From an uncultured Clostridium sp. (lineage in GTDB: Bacteria > Bacillota > Clostridia > TANB77 > CAG-508), in NCBI GenBank assembly GCA_948465565.1, contig CAOJXR010000009.1:1-47073 (forward strand): DNA of 47,073 bases, written 5' to 3'. The stretch's first letter is position 1; each line of letters begins with the position of its first letter. The position numbers were made by a program, and so were the translations under genes. The notes beneath the pieces are model-generated. The model ran no database searches. It was not told where the DNA came from and saw nothing but the letters and a program-made list of their open reading frames with translations. Shown one piece after another: positions 8,606-19,500 of the stretch.

Positions 8606-10910
8606 CCATCCAGCCTAAAGCCTTTTCTCTTTCGATTTCATTTCCGTTAGCATCATAAGTAACTTTCCAAACAATTACCTCAACACTATTCTCAGGTGCA
8701 CGTTTATCTATTCCTTCTTCATAAATTCCTAATGTACCTGATGTACTTTGGTCTTTTTGCTCATCCTTATCAATCCATACAAATCCACCCATTGATGTAC
8801 GCAAATCTATCCATGGATCATCAGGAATTATTTCAAGCTCAACTTCATCAATATCAACTATTAAATGAAGAGCAAAAACATTAATCAAACTCTGTGCGGT
8901 ATTTGAAACATAAGTTTCTGGCTCCAACCAGTATCTAAATCTATACCAGTGTAAAGTATCATTTGGATCATATCCTGTAAATGTATAGTTACCTGGTGTA
9001 TGTGTTATTGTAGGACCTCCTCCTGGTCCACCTGTTGGAGGTGTCCAAGGTTGACCACCAGACCATGTTGCACCAACAACATCAATATTAATATCAGATC
9101 CTGCTGTTACAAAATTACCATTCGTCTCAGAACTTACATTTGCAGATGTACTTCTATTTCCATCTGAGTTTTGGCCTGGTCTTGTTTCCATGTCCATATC
9201 CCAGTTGAATACCCATTTAATTCTTAAGAAAGTACCATCGCAGAACTCATACTCACCACCAGAAGTCATGTATTGGAAATTGAATTTAATATTCTTAATT
9301 AATGATAAATCATCTAAGTAATCAATTTCTATATAAAACTCCTCATTAGGTGCTGGATATGGATAATAAAGTTCATCAGTACAATCATCGTCTTCCTTAT
9401 CTCTATCCCATTCATTTCTGTTATTCTTGTGAGCTTCTGGATCATCATAAACAAATCTATAATTTTCATCTAGCTTTAATCTACTATTTCCTTCTTCATC
9501 AAGTAACTCATTTCCATCAGCATCAGTACCAATAATCAATGAATTAGAAATTCCACAAAAGCTTACTTTATCTCTCTCACCTTGTTTTGTTGCACATCTT
9601 AAGTAATCTAATGTAAATGGTCCTATTATATATTTATTAGTTTCTGCATTAAATCTTGTCTTTGCATCAGATGTAAAATCAACTTGATAATCAATCTTAA
9701 ATAGTCCATTTTCATCTCTTTCAAGGCTTTCAACATCACTTTGTCCAGTAACTTCTTTTATATAAGCCTCAAAAGCCTCTGCCTCTTTTGCTAAATCAGT
9801 TTCAACCATGTTGCTTTGTTTATCATTACCTTTAGTTTTTACTTTCCACCAAGCATGCTGAACATATGTATATGGATAATATTCAGCACCTTCTCCATCA
9901 ATATCTACATAGTAATATTTACCATTTTTATATTCAATAAATTGTTCTGTACCAATATCACCATCACCAGTAATAATTATCTGTTTTCCACCAATATTAG
10001 CATAAATTCCTTCTGGAACTCCTTGATACTCTCTATCGCTTTCAATTACTGACAAATCAGGTTCATCATTTTTATCAAACTCAGCAAGCACCCATGCTTC
10101 TGCTGGTGTTGCTTTATGTTCAGTTATATTTGAAAACTTAGCAAGAGTTTTACTATATACTGGGTCATCAAATCTTTTTATTGGTGTAGCACCCCATTCA
10201 GTTTCATTCCAATCAGTCAAAAATACTGTACAATAATCACCAGTTGCTATATCTCTTACATTTTCCCCGTTTTCTCCTCTATTGTCTGTAACCAATTCAC
10301 CACTAATTAATGTTCTATTACCATCCTCGTCAGTCTCCCAAACTTGGCTATCTAGAATACCTCCAATCCAAGTTCTATTAAGGGCACTTGCAGGTACAGG
10401 CTTCAAATCTGATGGAGTCAAGTATGCTGTTATCTTTCCTTGATCTGTTTTATTAGTATGTACATAACTACCAAGTACGTGGTCATAAGTAGTTACATAT
10501 GTATTAGCCCAGTCTGGTAAAGTTACACCAAGAGCAGAACAAAGTAAACTTGGTATTTCTCTCAAATCACTAGACGCCACATATACACCATCATCTCTTA
10601 CCTGCTCAGGATGAATTTTGCTAAACAATTCTTTAAGCTTAGGATTGCTTTGATCAAATTTATTCTTTGGGTCTCTTACTCTTGTTCTATTACCTTGCGC
10701 ACCATCAACTTGTGCTTCAGTATCTTTTTGCTGTCTATCTTGCCAACTTTTATCCTCTGTTGTTCTCGTTTTAGATTCTTCTGTTACTTCTGCACCACTA
10801 CGTGCTATAGCAATCTGCTGTATAAGTCCATAATACACACAAGAAGCTACCAATAGCATGATTAAGACAATTGTAATAGTTTTTAGATTATTCTTTATAT
10901 TCGCTTTCAT
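8574..10910 (-). CDS. Giant SdrD-like surface protein, 5' segment (ends just after an in-frame CGG)
   Basis: The 778-codon frame starts at the ATG at 10910, overlapping the stop of the upstream gene as ATGA and preceded by GGAGGGG, so it is translationally coupled. It has a basic N-terminus plus hydrophobic segment (KTITIVLIMLLVASCVYYG), a signal peptide or anchor. The middle shares the paralog's domain (KYIIGPFTLDYLRC here, EYTVGPFSIQYLEV there; EEFYIEIDY / EEFYIVLEY). It then enters an SdrD-type domain (GGFVWIDKDEQ) that is cut short: codon 776 is CGG, and a TAG follows two codons later. The paralog continues through this point without a break, and the missing remainder lies one base out of frame in the downstream segment. 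I read the two as one gene. The coiled coil of the paralog is absent here. Confidence 0.85.
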   Translation of the reverse strand: MKANIKNNLKTITIVLIMLLVASCVYYGLIQQIAIARSGAEVTEESKTRTTEDKSWQDRQQKDTEAQVDGAQGNRTRVRDPKNKFDQSNPKLKELFSKIHPEQVRDDGVYVASSDLREIPSLLCSALGVTLPDWANTYVTTYDHVLGSYVHTNKTDQGKITAYLTPSDLKPVPASALNRTWIGGILDSQVWETDEDGNRTLISGELVTDNRGENGENVRDIATGDYCTVFLTDWNETEWGATPIKRFDDPVYSKTLAKFSNITEHKATPAEAWVLAEFDKNDEPDLSVIESDREYQGVPEGIYANIGGKQIIITGDGDIGTEQFIEYKNGKYYYVDIDGEGAEYYPYTYVQHAWWKVKTKGNDKQSNMVETDLAKEAEAFEAYIKEVTGQSDVESLERDENGLFKIDYQVDFTSDAKTRFNAETNKYIIGPFTLDYLRCATKQGERDKVSFCGISNSLIIGTDADGNELLDEEGNSRLKLDENYRFVYDDPEAHKNNRNEWDRDKEDDDCTDELYYPYPAPNEEFYIEIDYLDDLSLIKNIKFNFQYMTSGGEYEFCDGTFLRIKWVFNWDMDMETRPGQNSDGNRSTSANVSSETNGNFVTAGSDINIDVVGATWSGGQPWTPPTGGPGGGPTITHTPGNYTFTGYDPNDTLHWYRFRYWLEPETYVSNTAQSLINVFALHLIVDIDEVELEIIPDDPWIDLRTSMGGFVWIDKDEQKDQSTSGTLGIYEEGIDKRAPENSVEVIVWKVTYDANGNEIEREKALGWMDDGEAGKRKW
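8582..8585 (-). other. In-frame CGGA recoding site 1 (surface protein)
   Basis: On the minus strand the frame reads AAG CGG AAA TGG TAG. Skipping C gives AAG (C)GGA AAT GGT AGC and joins the 5' and 3' segments. The P-site codon AAG cannot re-pair well after a +1 slip (AGC). Confidence 0.75.
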
Positions 10911-13900
10911 ACTATCCCCTCCTTTGTTTTTTTATCAACTTGAATCTTTATTACATACAGAGCAATAAGCAATGTTATCAGAGTAGTACTTATAAGCATT
11001 ATATTGATTAAGCCTCCACCTGTTTGTATACCAATAATCATATCACTACTGCTCATATCATCTTCACCTTCAGCTCTGTTTCCTTCTACTGAGTCGATAT
11101 CAGCTATAGCATATTCATTATACGTTTGCGCTATCTCAAATATATTATTTACTATTCCTGTACCATCTTCTGTCATCTTCTTAGTTAATATAATCTTAAC
11201 TTCTTTTGTCTCTCCTGGTTGTATCAACACATCCTCAAGTTCATTCGTATATGCATTTCCATCAGCACCAATATACCAATTTGGATTCATTCCAGTATCT
11301 AATGACAATCCTTCTGGTAAATAATCCACAATTCTCTTAACATATCCTGCAATTTCACCTTTATTAGTTACACTTACAGTATACTCAGCATATATCTCTG
11401 ACTCATTTGCATACTTAGGATTTATATCAACTTTAGCAAGTTTTGAGTTCTCCATTTCATATGTCTTCATTTCTTTGCTATCTTGAACAATTATTCTATT
11501 TAGATTTGCATCTAATGACAAATCAAATATTCCTGCTCTAACTAAACCAATATCTATATCTGATATACTTCTATCAACTATACTTATCTTATCAGTTACT
11601 ACCTTATAATTTGATATAATCGCATCTGAATTTCTATCTGGAGTTACTCCTTCTTTCTTGTAATCTGCCAATTTGTATTTTGTTGTATCATATTCAAACT
11701 TAATATAATATTCGCCAGCAACAACATTATCAAATAGATATTCACCTATACTATTTGTTACAGTCTGTGCAACAATTTGTTGTGATGAAACATTATATAG
11801 TTTAGCAACTACATTGCCCATACCCTCTTCGTCGTCATCTCTTTGTCCATTATTATTAATATCATTAAATGCTCTACCTAAAATTCTATATCCAGGTTGT
11901 TCTACTTGAGGTGTTGTATCTGCAACTTTAGTTTCAACATTAGCAACATAACCTGCATTAGTTGCTGCCGTATCTCCCGTTGGACGTTTTACATTTGAAT
12001 TTGAACTACCATAGTTATAATTTACTGTAGTTGGATTTTGTTGAACAATATTTTCTATTTTAGGTGTAGAAACTTCTGTTAAATTAGTTCCTGATATAGT
12101 CCAACTATTTCCTGTAAACTTCTCATCCACTGAATTAGGCAAGTTATGTGCTGTACAATCCATAACAACCTTAGCAGTCTCACCTGGCTCTAATTTTACA
12201 ATTACACTTGCATTTTTTCCAACATGACCTGCATATACATTATTATTTTTTATACAATTTATTGCAGTAGCTCTCATCTCTTCTGAAACAATATTTTCAA
12301 TGTTTATCTTATTTGCTGATGTCCTTCCTGTATTGCTAATCTCTAAAATATATTGAATTGTATCTCCCTCTTTTATGTATCTGTTATCATTAGATGAATA
12401 ATAACTTACTTCTAATTGAGGACGAGCTAATGTACTTATAATTTCATTTGAAACATACTCTTTATTTAGTTCATTAGAACTTACTCTTATTGAAGATACT
12501 AATTCTCTCTCAAGTTCTTCTATTTCATTAGTATTTACAATTACTTTAAAAGCCTTGAATGTATCTATACTATCTACCATCCATGTAACAGTTCTAGTAG
12601 ATGGATTATATATACCTTCATTCTTTGTAAAAGAATTTGTTTCCTCAACATATTCCTCTATATACGCCTCAACAACATCTATACCTTCTGGAATACTTTG
12701 TACTACTCTACAATTATGTAAAGGCTCCTCCATATTATTTGTAATAGTTGCTGTATAATACATATTCTTATTTTCTTCTACAATTCTTCCAGCCTGGTCA
12801 CAATTAAAATCAATACTTACTTGAGCTGTCTCAACTGGGATAGAATCTTTTTCAGTATCTATAGGATTTTCTAATCCTTCAGCATTTACTTTATTATCAG
12901 TCTCAATATTTGCTGATGAGCTATTAACTTGAACCTCATATGTAACCTCTTCTGCCTCTCCTGGTTCAATATTACCCATATCAATATTAAGCTCTTTTAC
13001 ATCTGTTCTAAGAACACCATTTTCTACATAGGTTGTTCCCTCTGGTATAACACTCTTTACAACTGTATTCTCAGATATTGATCTACCTTCATTTCTTACT
13101 TTTACAGTAAATTTAATATGTTGTCCTTCTGTTGCAAATTTTTGATTAACATCTGATGTTGTTTCAACTTTTAACACTGGAGCATCCACTGTAGATAAAA
13201 CAACTTTATCAGCCTCACCAATTCCTCTAGTCTCTTCACCCACATAATATGTTCCAAACGTTCCACATAAATCTAAGTTATTTCCTAATTTCTCAGGTAT
13301 CTCAAAATTATATGCAAACATTAAGATATCTCCAATATTAACTTGTCCATCAACTACAATTAAGTATGATTTAATCTCCTTAAAATCCTGTACGTCGCTT
13401 TCTACAACCCATCCATTTTCTGAGTTTTCTAAATCATCAGTAGCCTCACCATTTTCTGAATAATAAATTTCTACATTCTGTACATTTCTTGCTAATGGAA
13501 CAATTCCAGAAATCATTGGTGCATCTTGGTTTGTACCAAGTTCACTATTATTTATAATATCTTTATTTCCAGCAAATATTGTTCTACCTAAAATATGTAC
13601 GTCATTCATATTTTCATTAGTATTATTTATAAGAATCATCTTCATCTCTGCATCTCTTGCAACTTTAAAGCTCTCTATTCTGTCCCTCTTTGTTCCTTGA
13701 TTTACAGAAATTATAGAAGCATCATCTTTATAACCTGAAATCATTTGTGCATTTACAAAACCTTCTGGTGCAACAATCTTAAGTGATGTATCATAAGTTC
13801 CTTCTCTACCAATCAATACATCTCTTGTTAACTCCTCTGGTTTTCTTAAATCTGCACCAATAGCATAATTTGTTGCATCATAGTTAATATAATTCATAAC

Positions 13901-16177
13901 TATCTCTGTATCTCTTGAAGCTCTATACATATCAACTTTTATATCTGTCTTTAATATAACTGTTGTACCTTTATCAGAATCACCCAAAGTATATTTGCTT
14001 TGCATTCCACTTAAAGTAACTCTTATTATCACATTTCCATTTTCATTTTTAAGTGTTTCAACATTTGAAATATCAAACTCTTCATTACCATATAATAGCT
14101 TAATATCTTTTATATTAATTTCCTCAACTTCATCTGGGAATGTAAGTTCAAACACTGGATTATTATAAACATCACTAATATCACTAGCATTGTTTAATGA
14201 TATATTTATTTCAACATCTTCATTATCAACAAGTGTACTAAGTTCATTTCTATTCAATGAAACTGTCGCATCTGTTATTGTGTCCTTTAATATAACGGAT
14301 GTCTTTCTATCACCCATCTCAGTAATAATACCTTCTGTAAGTGCAGCTGCAGCAACATACTCATTAACTAACTCTCTAAAATTGCGTAATTCTGCTTTTT
14401 TATATGTAGTTTTAGCAATTGCCTTAACTGTTTCTATATTTAAAATACCCTCTCCAACTGGATTATTTATTCTCATTAAAATCTTGTCAATTCTATTTTC
14501 CCCAAAATCAATTGTAACAAAACCATCTCCATCATCAGCTGTATCTTTATTTATTTGAATAAGTGATGTACCATCTTCTAATAGTAATTCAAAATTACCA
14601 GTCTCTCCGATGATTGATAATAAATTCTCTTTATGTAATCTAACTGATTTATAATAACTATTAATTCCGTTCTCAGTTGAAGTATTATAAACATTTCCAA
14701 ACTCATCAGTAAAATACTCTGCTCTTTCTCTTACTTCAACAATATTTAGCAAATCAACTCTTGAAATATTTACGCTAAATCCTGTTTCGAATTCAATCTC
14801 ATATTCAGGATTTTCTACATTATCATTAGCATACAAATATCCTTTACTAACCTCTTGTGATTTTCCATTAACTTCATAAGTAATTATATTTGAATTTGCT
14901 TGAGATAAATCATATTCTTTTTCTTTTGAAGCACTTACTTCTGTTGTTCCTTGTGGTGTAAACACATTTGATTTTCCAGAAACCATTGCTTTCAATGTTT
15001 CTGTATTCATATTCTCTGGACAATTTACATAAGTATAAGAAATTATAAATTCATCCTTTCCATTACTCATCTTGTAGCCCATATCATTCTGAACATTATC
15101 AATATTTATACCAACCTTTTCAAACTCGTAGCTCCAATTTTCATTTGTGAAAACAACTGCATTTCCTGTATGTCCATTAGTATATCCTGTATGTATAGCA
15201 GATACTGAAAGATTTTCTACTGAAGCATTTTCAATTTTAGGAATTACCATCTCATATTGAGAATTTTGTATTGGCAATTGACTTCCAGTTTCAGAATATC
15301 CATTTACACGCAACTGAACTAAAGCACAGTTTATTCCATCTCTAACATATGGTATGAATTTCTCAATCTCAGAATCTACTACAAAATTAACATTATTTGT
15401 AACATTCAAAACTGCTTTAGTATCTTTTGTAATAATCTCTTCGCTTCCTGTTTCATCAACATATGTACCAGATAAAATAACTTGTACTCCTTCTTGGATT
15501 TTCTTTACATCAATATACTCTTCAGACTTAACTTCAATTGGAATATACACTCTAACTTCAATTCCACTATTAATCTGTTTCAATTTTATTTTGTTATCCT
15601 GAATAGATTGAACATATTCACCCAAAAGTTCATTACTCTTTAAAGTGAAAATCTGGTTCTCCAAATTTTTAATATCAATCTTGGCATTTTTCAAATATCC
15701 ACTTCTTTGAACACCAACAACAAGTTCTAAAGCTAAAATCGTTTTAGCTTCTGTCTCTGGCTTCTCCTCTGGATTTTGAACTGTTGAAGGTTCTTCAGGC
15801 TCTGAATCAAGTATTGGTGTATTCTCTTCTGGATTTGCTATTACATCAAAATCCACTGGATTATCCAAAATACCTTCACCATCTGAATTCTCTGGCTCGT
15901 CCAAAATACCCGTGCCATCTGAATTTTCAGGTTCATCTAAGATGCCTGTACCATCTGAATTTTCTGAATTCTCCACATTTTCTGCATTTGGTTCATTTAC
16001 TTCACTATCATCTGCTGCAATCTCGACAAATTGTGCTGAAAAATTAATTCTATCAGCACTATTATCAGCAGCAAAAGAAACAAGAGCAGAACCCAAAGGT
16101 GCAAAGTCTGTAAATACCAACATGAATGCAATCAAACTGGCAAGAACTCTCTCCTTTAATTTTCTCTTTTTTTGCAT
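10907..16177 (-). CDS. Giant DUF11/SdrD-type exported protein, first gene of the second surface unit
   Basis: A 1,756-residue protein starting at 16177 behind GGAGG. N-terminal signal peptide (basic start, hydrophobic core, SFAA cleavage region near residue 37), then three tandem 12-residue acidic repeats (ENSDGTGILDEP type, residues about 70-105). A long beta-rich body follows, then about three DUF11-type repeats (for example ENTVVKSVIPEGTTYVENG) and one SdrD_B-like domain (GRAFNDINNNGQRDDDEEG) with the Ca-binding-type Asp/Asn pattern. A last DUF11-like repeat, a C-terminal membrane helix and a basic tail (IKIQVDKKTKEGIV) end it. There is no sortase motif. It is a paralog of the 23519-28426 product, with the same order and matching phrases (LAKVDINPK, EGEDDMSSSDMIIG / DGEDDLSYADAIIG). 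Probably a wall-spanning adhesin or scaffold that works with its coupled partner; the role is inferred from architecture only. Confidence 0.88.
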   Translation of the reverse strand: MQKKRKLKERVLASLIAFMLVFTDFAPLGSALVSFAADNSADRINFSAQFVEIAADDSEVNEPNAENVENSENSDGTGILDEPENSDGTGILDEPENSDGEGILDNPVDFDVIANPEENTPILDSEPEEPSTVQNPEEKPETEAKTILALELVVGVQRSGYLKNAKIDIKNLENQIFTLKSNELLGEYVQSIQDNKIKLKQINSGIEVRVYIPIEVKSEEYIDVKKIQEGVQVILSGTYVDETGSEEIITKDTKAVLNVTNNVNFVVDSEIEKFIPYVRDGINCALVQLRVNGYSETGSQLPIQNSQYEMVIPKIENASVENLSVSAIHTGYTNGHTGNAVVFTNENWSYEFEKVGINIDNVQNDMGYKMSNGKDEFIISYTYVNCPENMNTETLKAMVSGKSNVFTPQGTTEVSASKEKEYDLSQANSNIITYEVNGKSQEVSKGYLYANDNVENPEYEIEFETGFSVNISRVDLLNIVEVRERAEYFTDEFGNVYNTSTENGINSYYKSVRLHKENLLSIIGETGNFELLLEDGTSLIQINKDTADDGDGFVTIDFGENRIDKILMRINNPVGEGILNIETVKAIAKTTYKKAELRNFRELVNEYVAAAALTEGIITEMGDRKTSVILKDTITDATVSLNRNELSTLVDNEDVEINISLNNASDISDVYNNPVFELTFPDEVEEINIKDIKLLYGNEEFDISNVETLKNENGNVIIRVTLSGMQSKYTLGDSDKGTTVILKTDIKVDMYRASRDTEIVMNYINYDATNYAIGADLRKPEELTRDVLIGREGTYDTSLKIVAPEGFVNAQMISGYKDDASIISVNQGTKRDRIESFKVARDAEMKMILINNTNENMNDVHILGRTIFAGNKDIINNSELGTNQDAPMISGIVPLARNVQNVEIYYSENGEATDDLENSENGWVVESDVQDFKEIKSYLIVVDGQVNIGDILMFAYNFEIPEKLGNNLDLCGTFGTYYVGEETRGIGEADKVVLSTVDAPVLKVETTSDVNQKFATEGQHIKFTVKVRNEGRSISENTVVKSVIPEGTTYVENGVLRTDVKELNIDMGNIEPGEAEEVTYEVQVNSSSANIETDNKVNAEGLENPIDTEKDSIPVETAQVSIDFNCDQAGRIVEENKNMYYTATITNNMEEPLHNCRVVQSIPEGIDVVEAYIEEYVEETNSFTKNEGIYNPSTRTVTWMVDSIDTFKAFKVIVNTNEIEELERELVSSIRVSSNELNKEYVSNEIISTLARPQLEVSYYSSNDNRYIKEGDTIQYILEISNTGRTSANKINIENIVSEEMRATAINCIKNNNVYAGHVGKNASVIVKLEPGETAKVVMDCTAHNLPNSVDEKFTGNSWTISGTNLTEVSTPKIENIVQQNPTTVNYNYGSSNSNVKRPTGDTAATNAGYVANVETKVADTTPQVEQPGYRILGRAFNDINNNGQRDDDEEGMGNVVAKLYNVSSQQIVAQTVTNSIGEYLFDNVVAGEYYIKFEYDTTKYKLADYKKEGVTPDRNSDAIISNYKVVTDKISIVDRSISDIDIGLVRAGIFDLSLDANLNRIIVQDSKEMKTYEMENSKLAKVDINPKYANESEIYAEYTVSVTNKGEIAGYVKRIVDYLPEGLSLDTGMNPNWYIGADGNAYTNELEDVLIQPGETKEVKIILTKKMTEDGTGIVNNIFEIAQTYNEYAIADIDSVEGNRAEGEDDMSSSDMIIGIQTGGGLINIMLISTTLITLLIALYVIKIQVDKKTKEGIV
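15861..15966 (-). repeat. Three 36-nt tandem repeats coding for an acidic 12-residue motif
   Basis: Three adjacent in-frame copies encode ENSDGTGILDEP, the same again, and ENSDGEGILDNP, just after the signal peptide. Copies differ by only a few bases, indicating recent slippage or duplication. The paralog at 23519-28426 lacks them. Confidence 0.85.
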
Positions 16178-16224
16178 AATTTACCTCCGCAAATATTAGT
16201 TTTTTTGCTATTTATATAATTCTA

Positions 16225-16252
16225 ATTTTAAATGCTCTTATAAAAATGTCAA
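16225..16252 (-). promoter_or_regulatory. Sigma-A promoter of the second surface unit
   Basis: On the minus strand, TTGACA (16252-16247) and TAAAAT (16230-16225) with a 16-base spacer, about 48 bases before the start codon at 16177. The good match suggests that the 10907-16177 / 3515-10910 unit has its own transcription start and is not only read through from the upstream unit. Confidence 0.7.
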
Positions 16253-16419
16253 CTATAAAAAAACATTACTAATAAATAAAAGATTTTCTATACATTATGT
16301 TTATTTACGGAAAAAAGTCATATTTCAAGCTATTTTACAATTGTATTAAATTTTTATTGTGTAAAATTTCGACTTTTTCTTGTTAACATAAAATAAATAT
16401 GTAAACTATCTAGGGTATG

Positions 16420-16452
16420 TTATCCACAGTTTATTCACTAAGTTGTGGATAA
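16420..16452. promoter_or_regulatory. Two inverted DnaA-box-like sites
   Basis: A perfect consensus DnaA 9-mer TTATCCACA at 16420-16428 (plus strand) and its inverse TGTGGATAA at 16444-16452 lie 15 bases apart, between the two surface units. Function is unproven; an AT-rich stretch lies to the left. Confidence 0.55.
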
Positions 16453-16471
16453 ATCACTTATTTTTATAGCT

Positions 16472-16500
16472 AAAGTTCTCTAAAATAATTAGAGAACTTT
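16472..16500 (-). terminator. Hairpin after the 16509-23519 gene
   Basis: Twelve-bp perfect stem (AAAGTTCTCTAA with TTAGAGAACTTT) and a 5-base loop, starting nine bases after the stop codon. No T-run follows on the minus strand, so termination may be partial; the hairpin may instead protect the 3' end. Confidence 0.5.
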
Positions 16501-16508
16501 AACTTTTA

Positions 16509-19500
16509 TCATATTTGTCTGTTTCCATATAGCTTCTTCTGTTTAATTACAAATATTATTACAAGTCCAACAAGTACTGTACACATTCCAACTATTTGAA
16601 CAACATTCTTCTGAACTATTGTCATATATGCTGTACCAGTAGGTGGAATAATTGTCACATACTCTGGCGCAAACTGGTCATTTTCTGGATACCTTGTCCA
16701 ATCATATATAGCACCAGCACCGCCCACATTTGTATAATCATCAATATTTCTCATACCATAATGGTCAATACTATTATATCCAGCAAGCCAGAAACCATTT
16801 TCTTTAGCTATTGCCATCGCATTACCTGGAACGGAGTTCACATCACGTCTACCTATAGTATTAGAATATACCAAAACCTCTGCCAAGTTATCCATCTTCA
16901 TCGAATTAGCCTCATCATCTGACGTAGTATTCTTTCTTGTTATAACGTATATAACAGAAGAATTCTCTTTCTCATCAGCCGAATAACTTGTAGGTACTAA
17001 CTCCGTTGTCAAATATGGGTTATAAGCACTTTGTACTGAAGTTGAATTATATACTACTCTATTATTATCGTCTCTAGACAAGCGCTCATTATCTGAAATG
17101 GCTATATTTACATTTGAATTTCTAAAGAACTTTCTACCCTTTTCGTCATATATTCCTCTACCATCATCCTCAGTTCTACCATAATCTTTATATGAACTAT
17201 CAGAAAGTAAATTCTTCAAAGCAACTATTGTTCCATCAGCCTCATCCTCAGGGTCTACTAAAGTCCATGACGTATTTTCCATAGCTGTATTTTCATCCAA
17301 ATCTAAACTTGTATCAATATCTATATACTCAATTACTTGATCAACCGTAGTTTTAACAACATTATCACCAGAATATGTAATATTAATACTTGGTAAAGTT
17401 GGCGTATCAATAGTCTTCAATTGATGGTTAGTAAACTCATATACATCTCCATCTTCACCAATTCTATTTTCATAATAATATCTACCAACATACTTACCGT
17501 AAACAATAGCTTCTGGTCTTAATGAATCAGTAGGATCTATCGAATATGTATCTCCAGTGGCTATCAATTCACTAACTTTATCATCTACTTCACCGCTTCT
17601 ACTATATTGATCTTCAATTAATTTATGAAGTGTAGTATTGGTTGAAATACCATCTTCATATAAATCAGAAATCGCTACATCTCCAACTTCATATAAATCA
17701 ACCATATTTGTAGCACTAGCCGCTTCTACCATTGTAGATGGTGCAAAACATCTACTTAGTGCTCCTGTAAAATCAGTTTCTGATGAATTTATAATTTTTA
17801 TCTTATATTTAATTACTAAACTCAAATCACTCATATACTCATTTTCAACTTCTATTGCGAAAAATCCTTGTTGACACATTCCAGAAGCAGCAGAACCATC
17901 ATAAGTTTGATGTCCAATATATGTTAATTTATCTAAATATTGTGTATATTCATTTTGGGCATCAACAGTACCATCTTCCTTTACAGCCACTTGGCAAATC
18001 ACTGTTCCTGACTTATATAGATAAATCGTATCAATATATTTTTCAAGCCTAATATCTGTCTTTGCTCTCTCTTCCATACCAAAGTTTATATTTGGAATAC
18101 TATATCTATATGCATCATTATTTACATTATTTTTTCCTTCAACATATAAAGGATTTGCAGGCGTTCCATTAGGAGTATCATTTCTCTGTAATATCTTAGG
18201 ATCCTCAACCTCAATTTGCATAATAGGTGTCTCAGAAAACATTTGAGTTGCCTGAACATATTCCTCATCATTAGATAATCTATCTCTTAACTTCTCTGCC
18301 GTACCATTTTCAATAGTTCTAGAATATGAGTTAACAACCATTCTTCTAGATTCATTATCTCTAGCCTTTGAAACTGCTAAATCACTAGGAACTACTGTAC
18401 CTGTCAAATCGAGGAATTTATCATTTATAGCACCATCTGTTAAACAATTTCCCAAAAATCTTGTATTTTCATAATCTTGACCATTACGCCTAATAATTTC
18501 CTCTGATGAACTACTTCCATCATTTTTATAAATAACACAATTTTGATCAGTATTTTTACCATAATCAAATCTTATTGTATAATCACCAGCTAAGAAACCA
18601 TAAATATACCAGTTTCCATCTCCCCTTGTAGAACTTCCTGTAACAACAGGACCAGTTCCATCATTACCATTTTGGCTTCCCTCTGGGAAATTATAAAATT
18701 GATTTGGAACCTTATAGTAATACTCATATCCATCAAAATCACCAGCATAACTTCCAGCAGAATTTACTTCACTTAAGTTGATAACTTCAAATAGTGAAAT
18801 TTCAACACCATCTACAGCATCTTCACCATTATAAACACCATCACCAACCTTAGCATCATAATCCACATCTTCAGATTTCTTATCTTCCCATACAACACCC
18901 CACATGTCTCTCTCAGTTGTCTTAAGTTCTATCTTTAACATAGGAGCCATATATGTATCATCCTCATAGCCATCTTCGTTTGTTAAGTCATCTCTATTAA
19001 TATTATTTGGAGCAGAATCTCTGTCAACTTTACCTGAAACCCACCCAGCCTTATATGGGTGATAATTTCCCTCTGGTTCTAAGTCCAATTCTGAATAATA
19101 TGTTGAATAATTAGCAACCTCTGCAATATTATAATGTTCTTTAAGAAGATTACTTCTATCTGCCATCGTAGCAGAATTATTATCCTTCATATTGTTATAT
19201 CCAACTTGGTCAACCTCATAAGTAGTAAATATTTCAGCACATTGAGTATTCTTAATTTTATTTTCTGTAAGGTCCTTAGTTTTTAATTTATTTCCAGTAG
19301 TTCCATCAATCTCCCAAACAATATCACCTGAATTTTCTTCACTATAACCCTCTAAAGTTGCCTCTCTTGAAGGTTTCCAATCATTAGCAGCACTAGCATC
19401 ACAAATTCTGTAATATGGTGCCTCTGCCACTCTTATATTCTCTCTTTTCATATCATCATTTACTATAGATGTATAAAAATCTTCCTCCACAAGAGTAAAA

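Noticed and set aside
8203..8650. Long Ala/Ile-, Leu/Pro- and Met/Thr-rich frames over the Asn/Gly repeat, on both strands
   Set aside because: They are side effects of the repetitive codons of the surface-protein linker in other frames, with no ribosome binding site. The same applies to the frames over the Asn-rich linker at 38119-38585.
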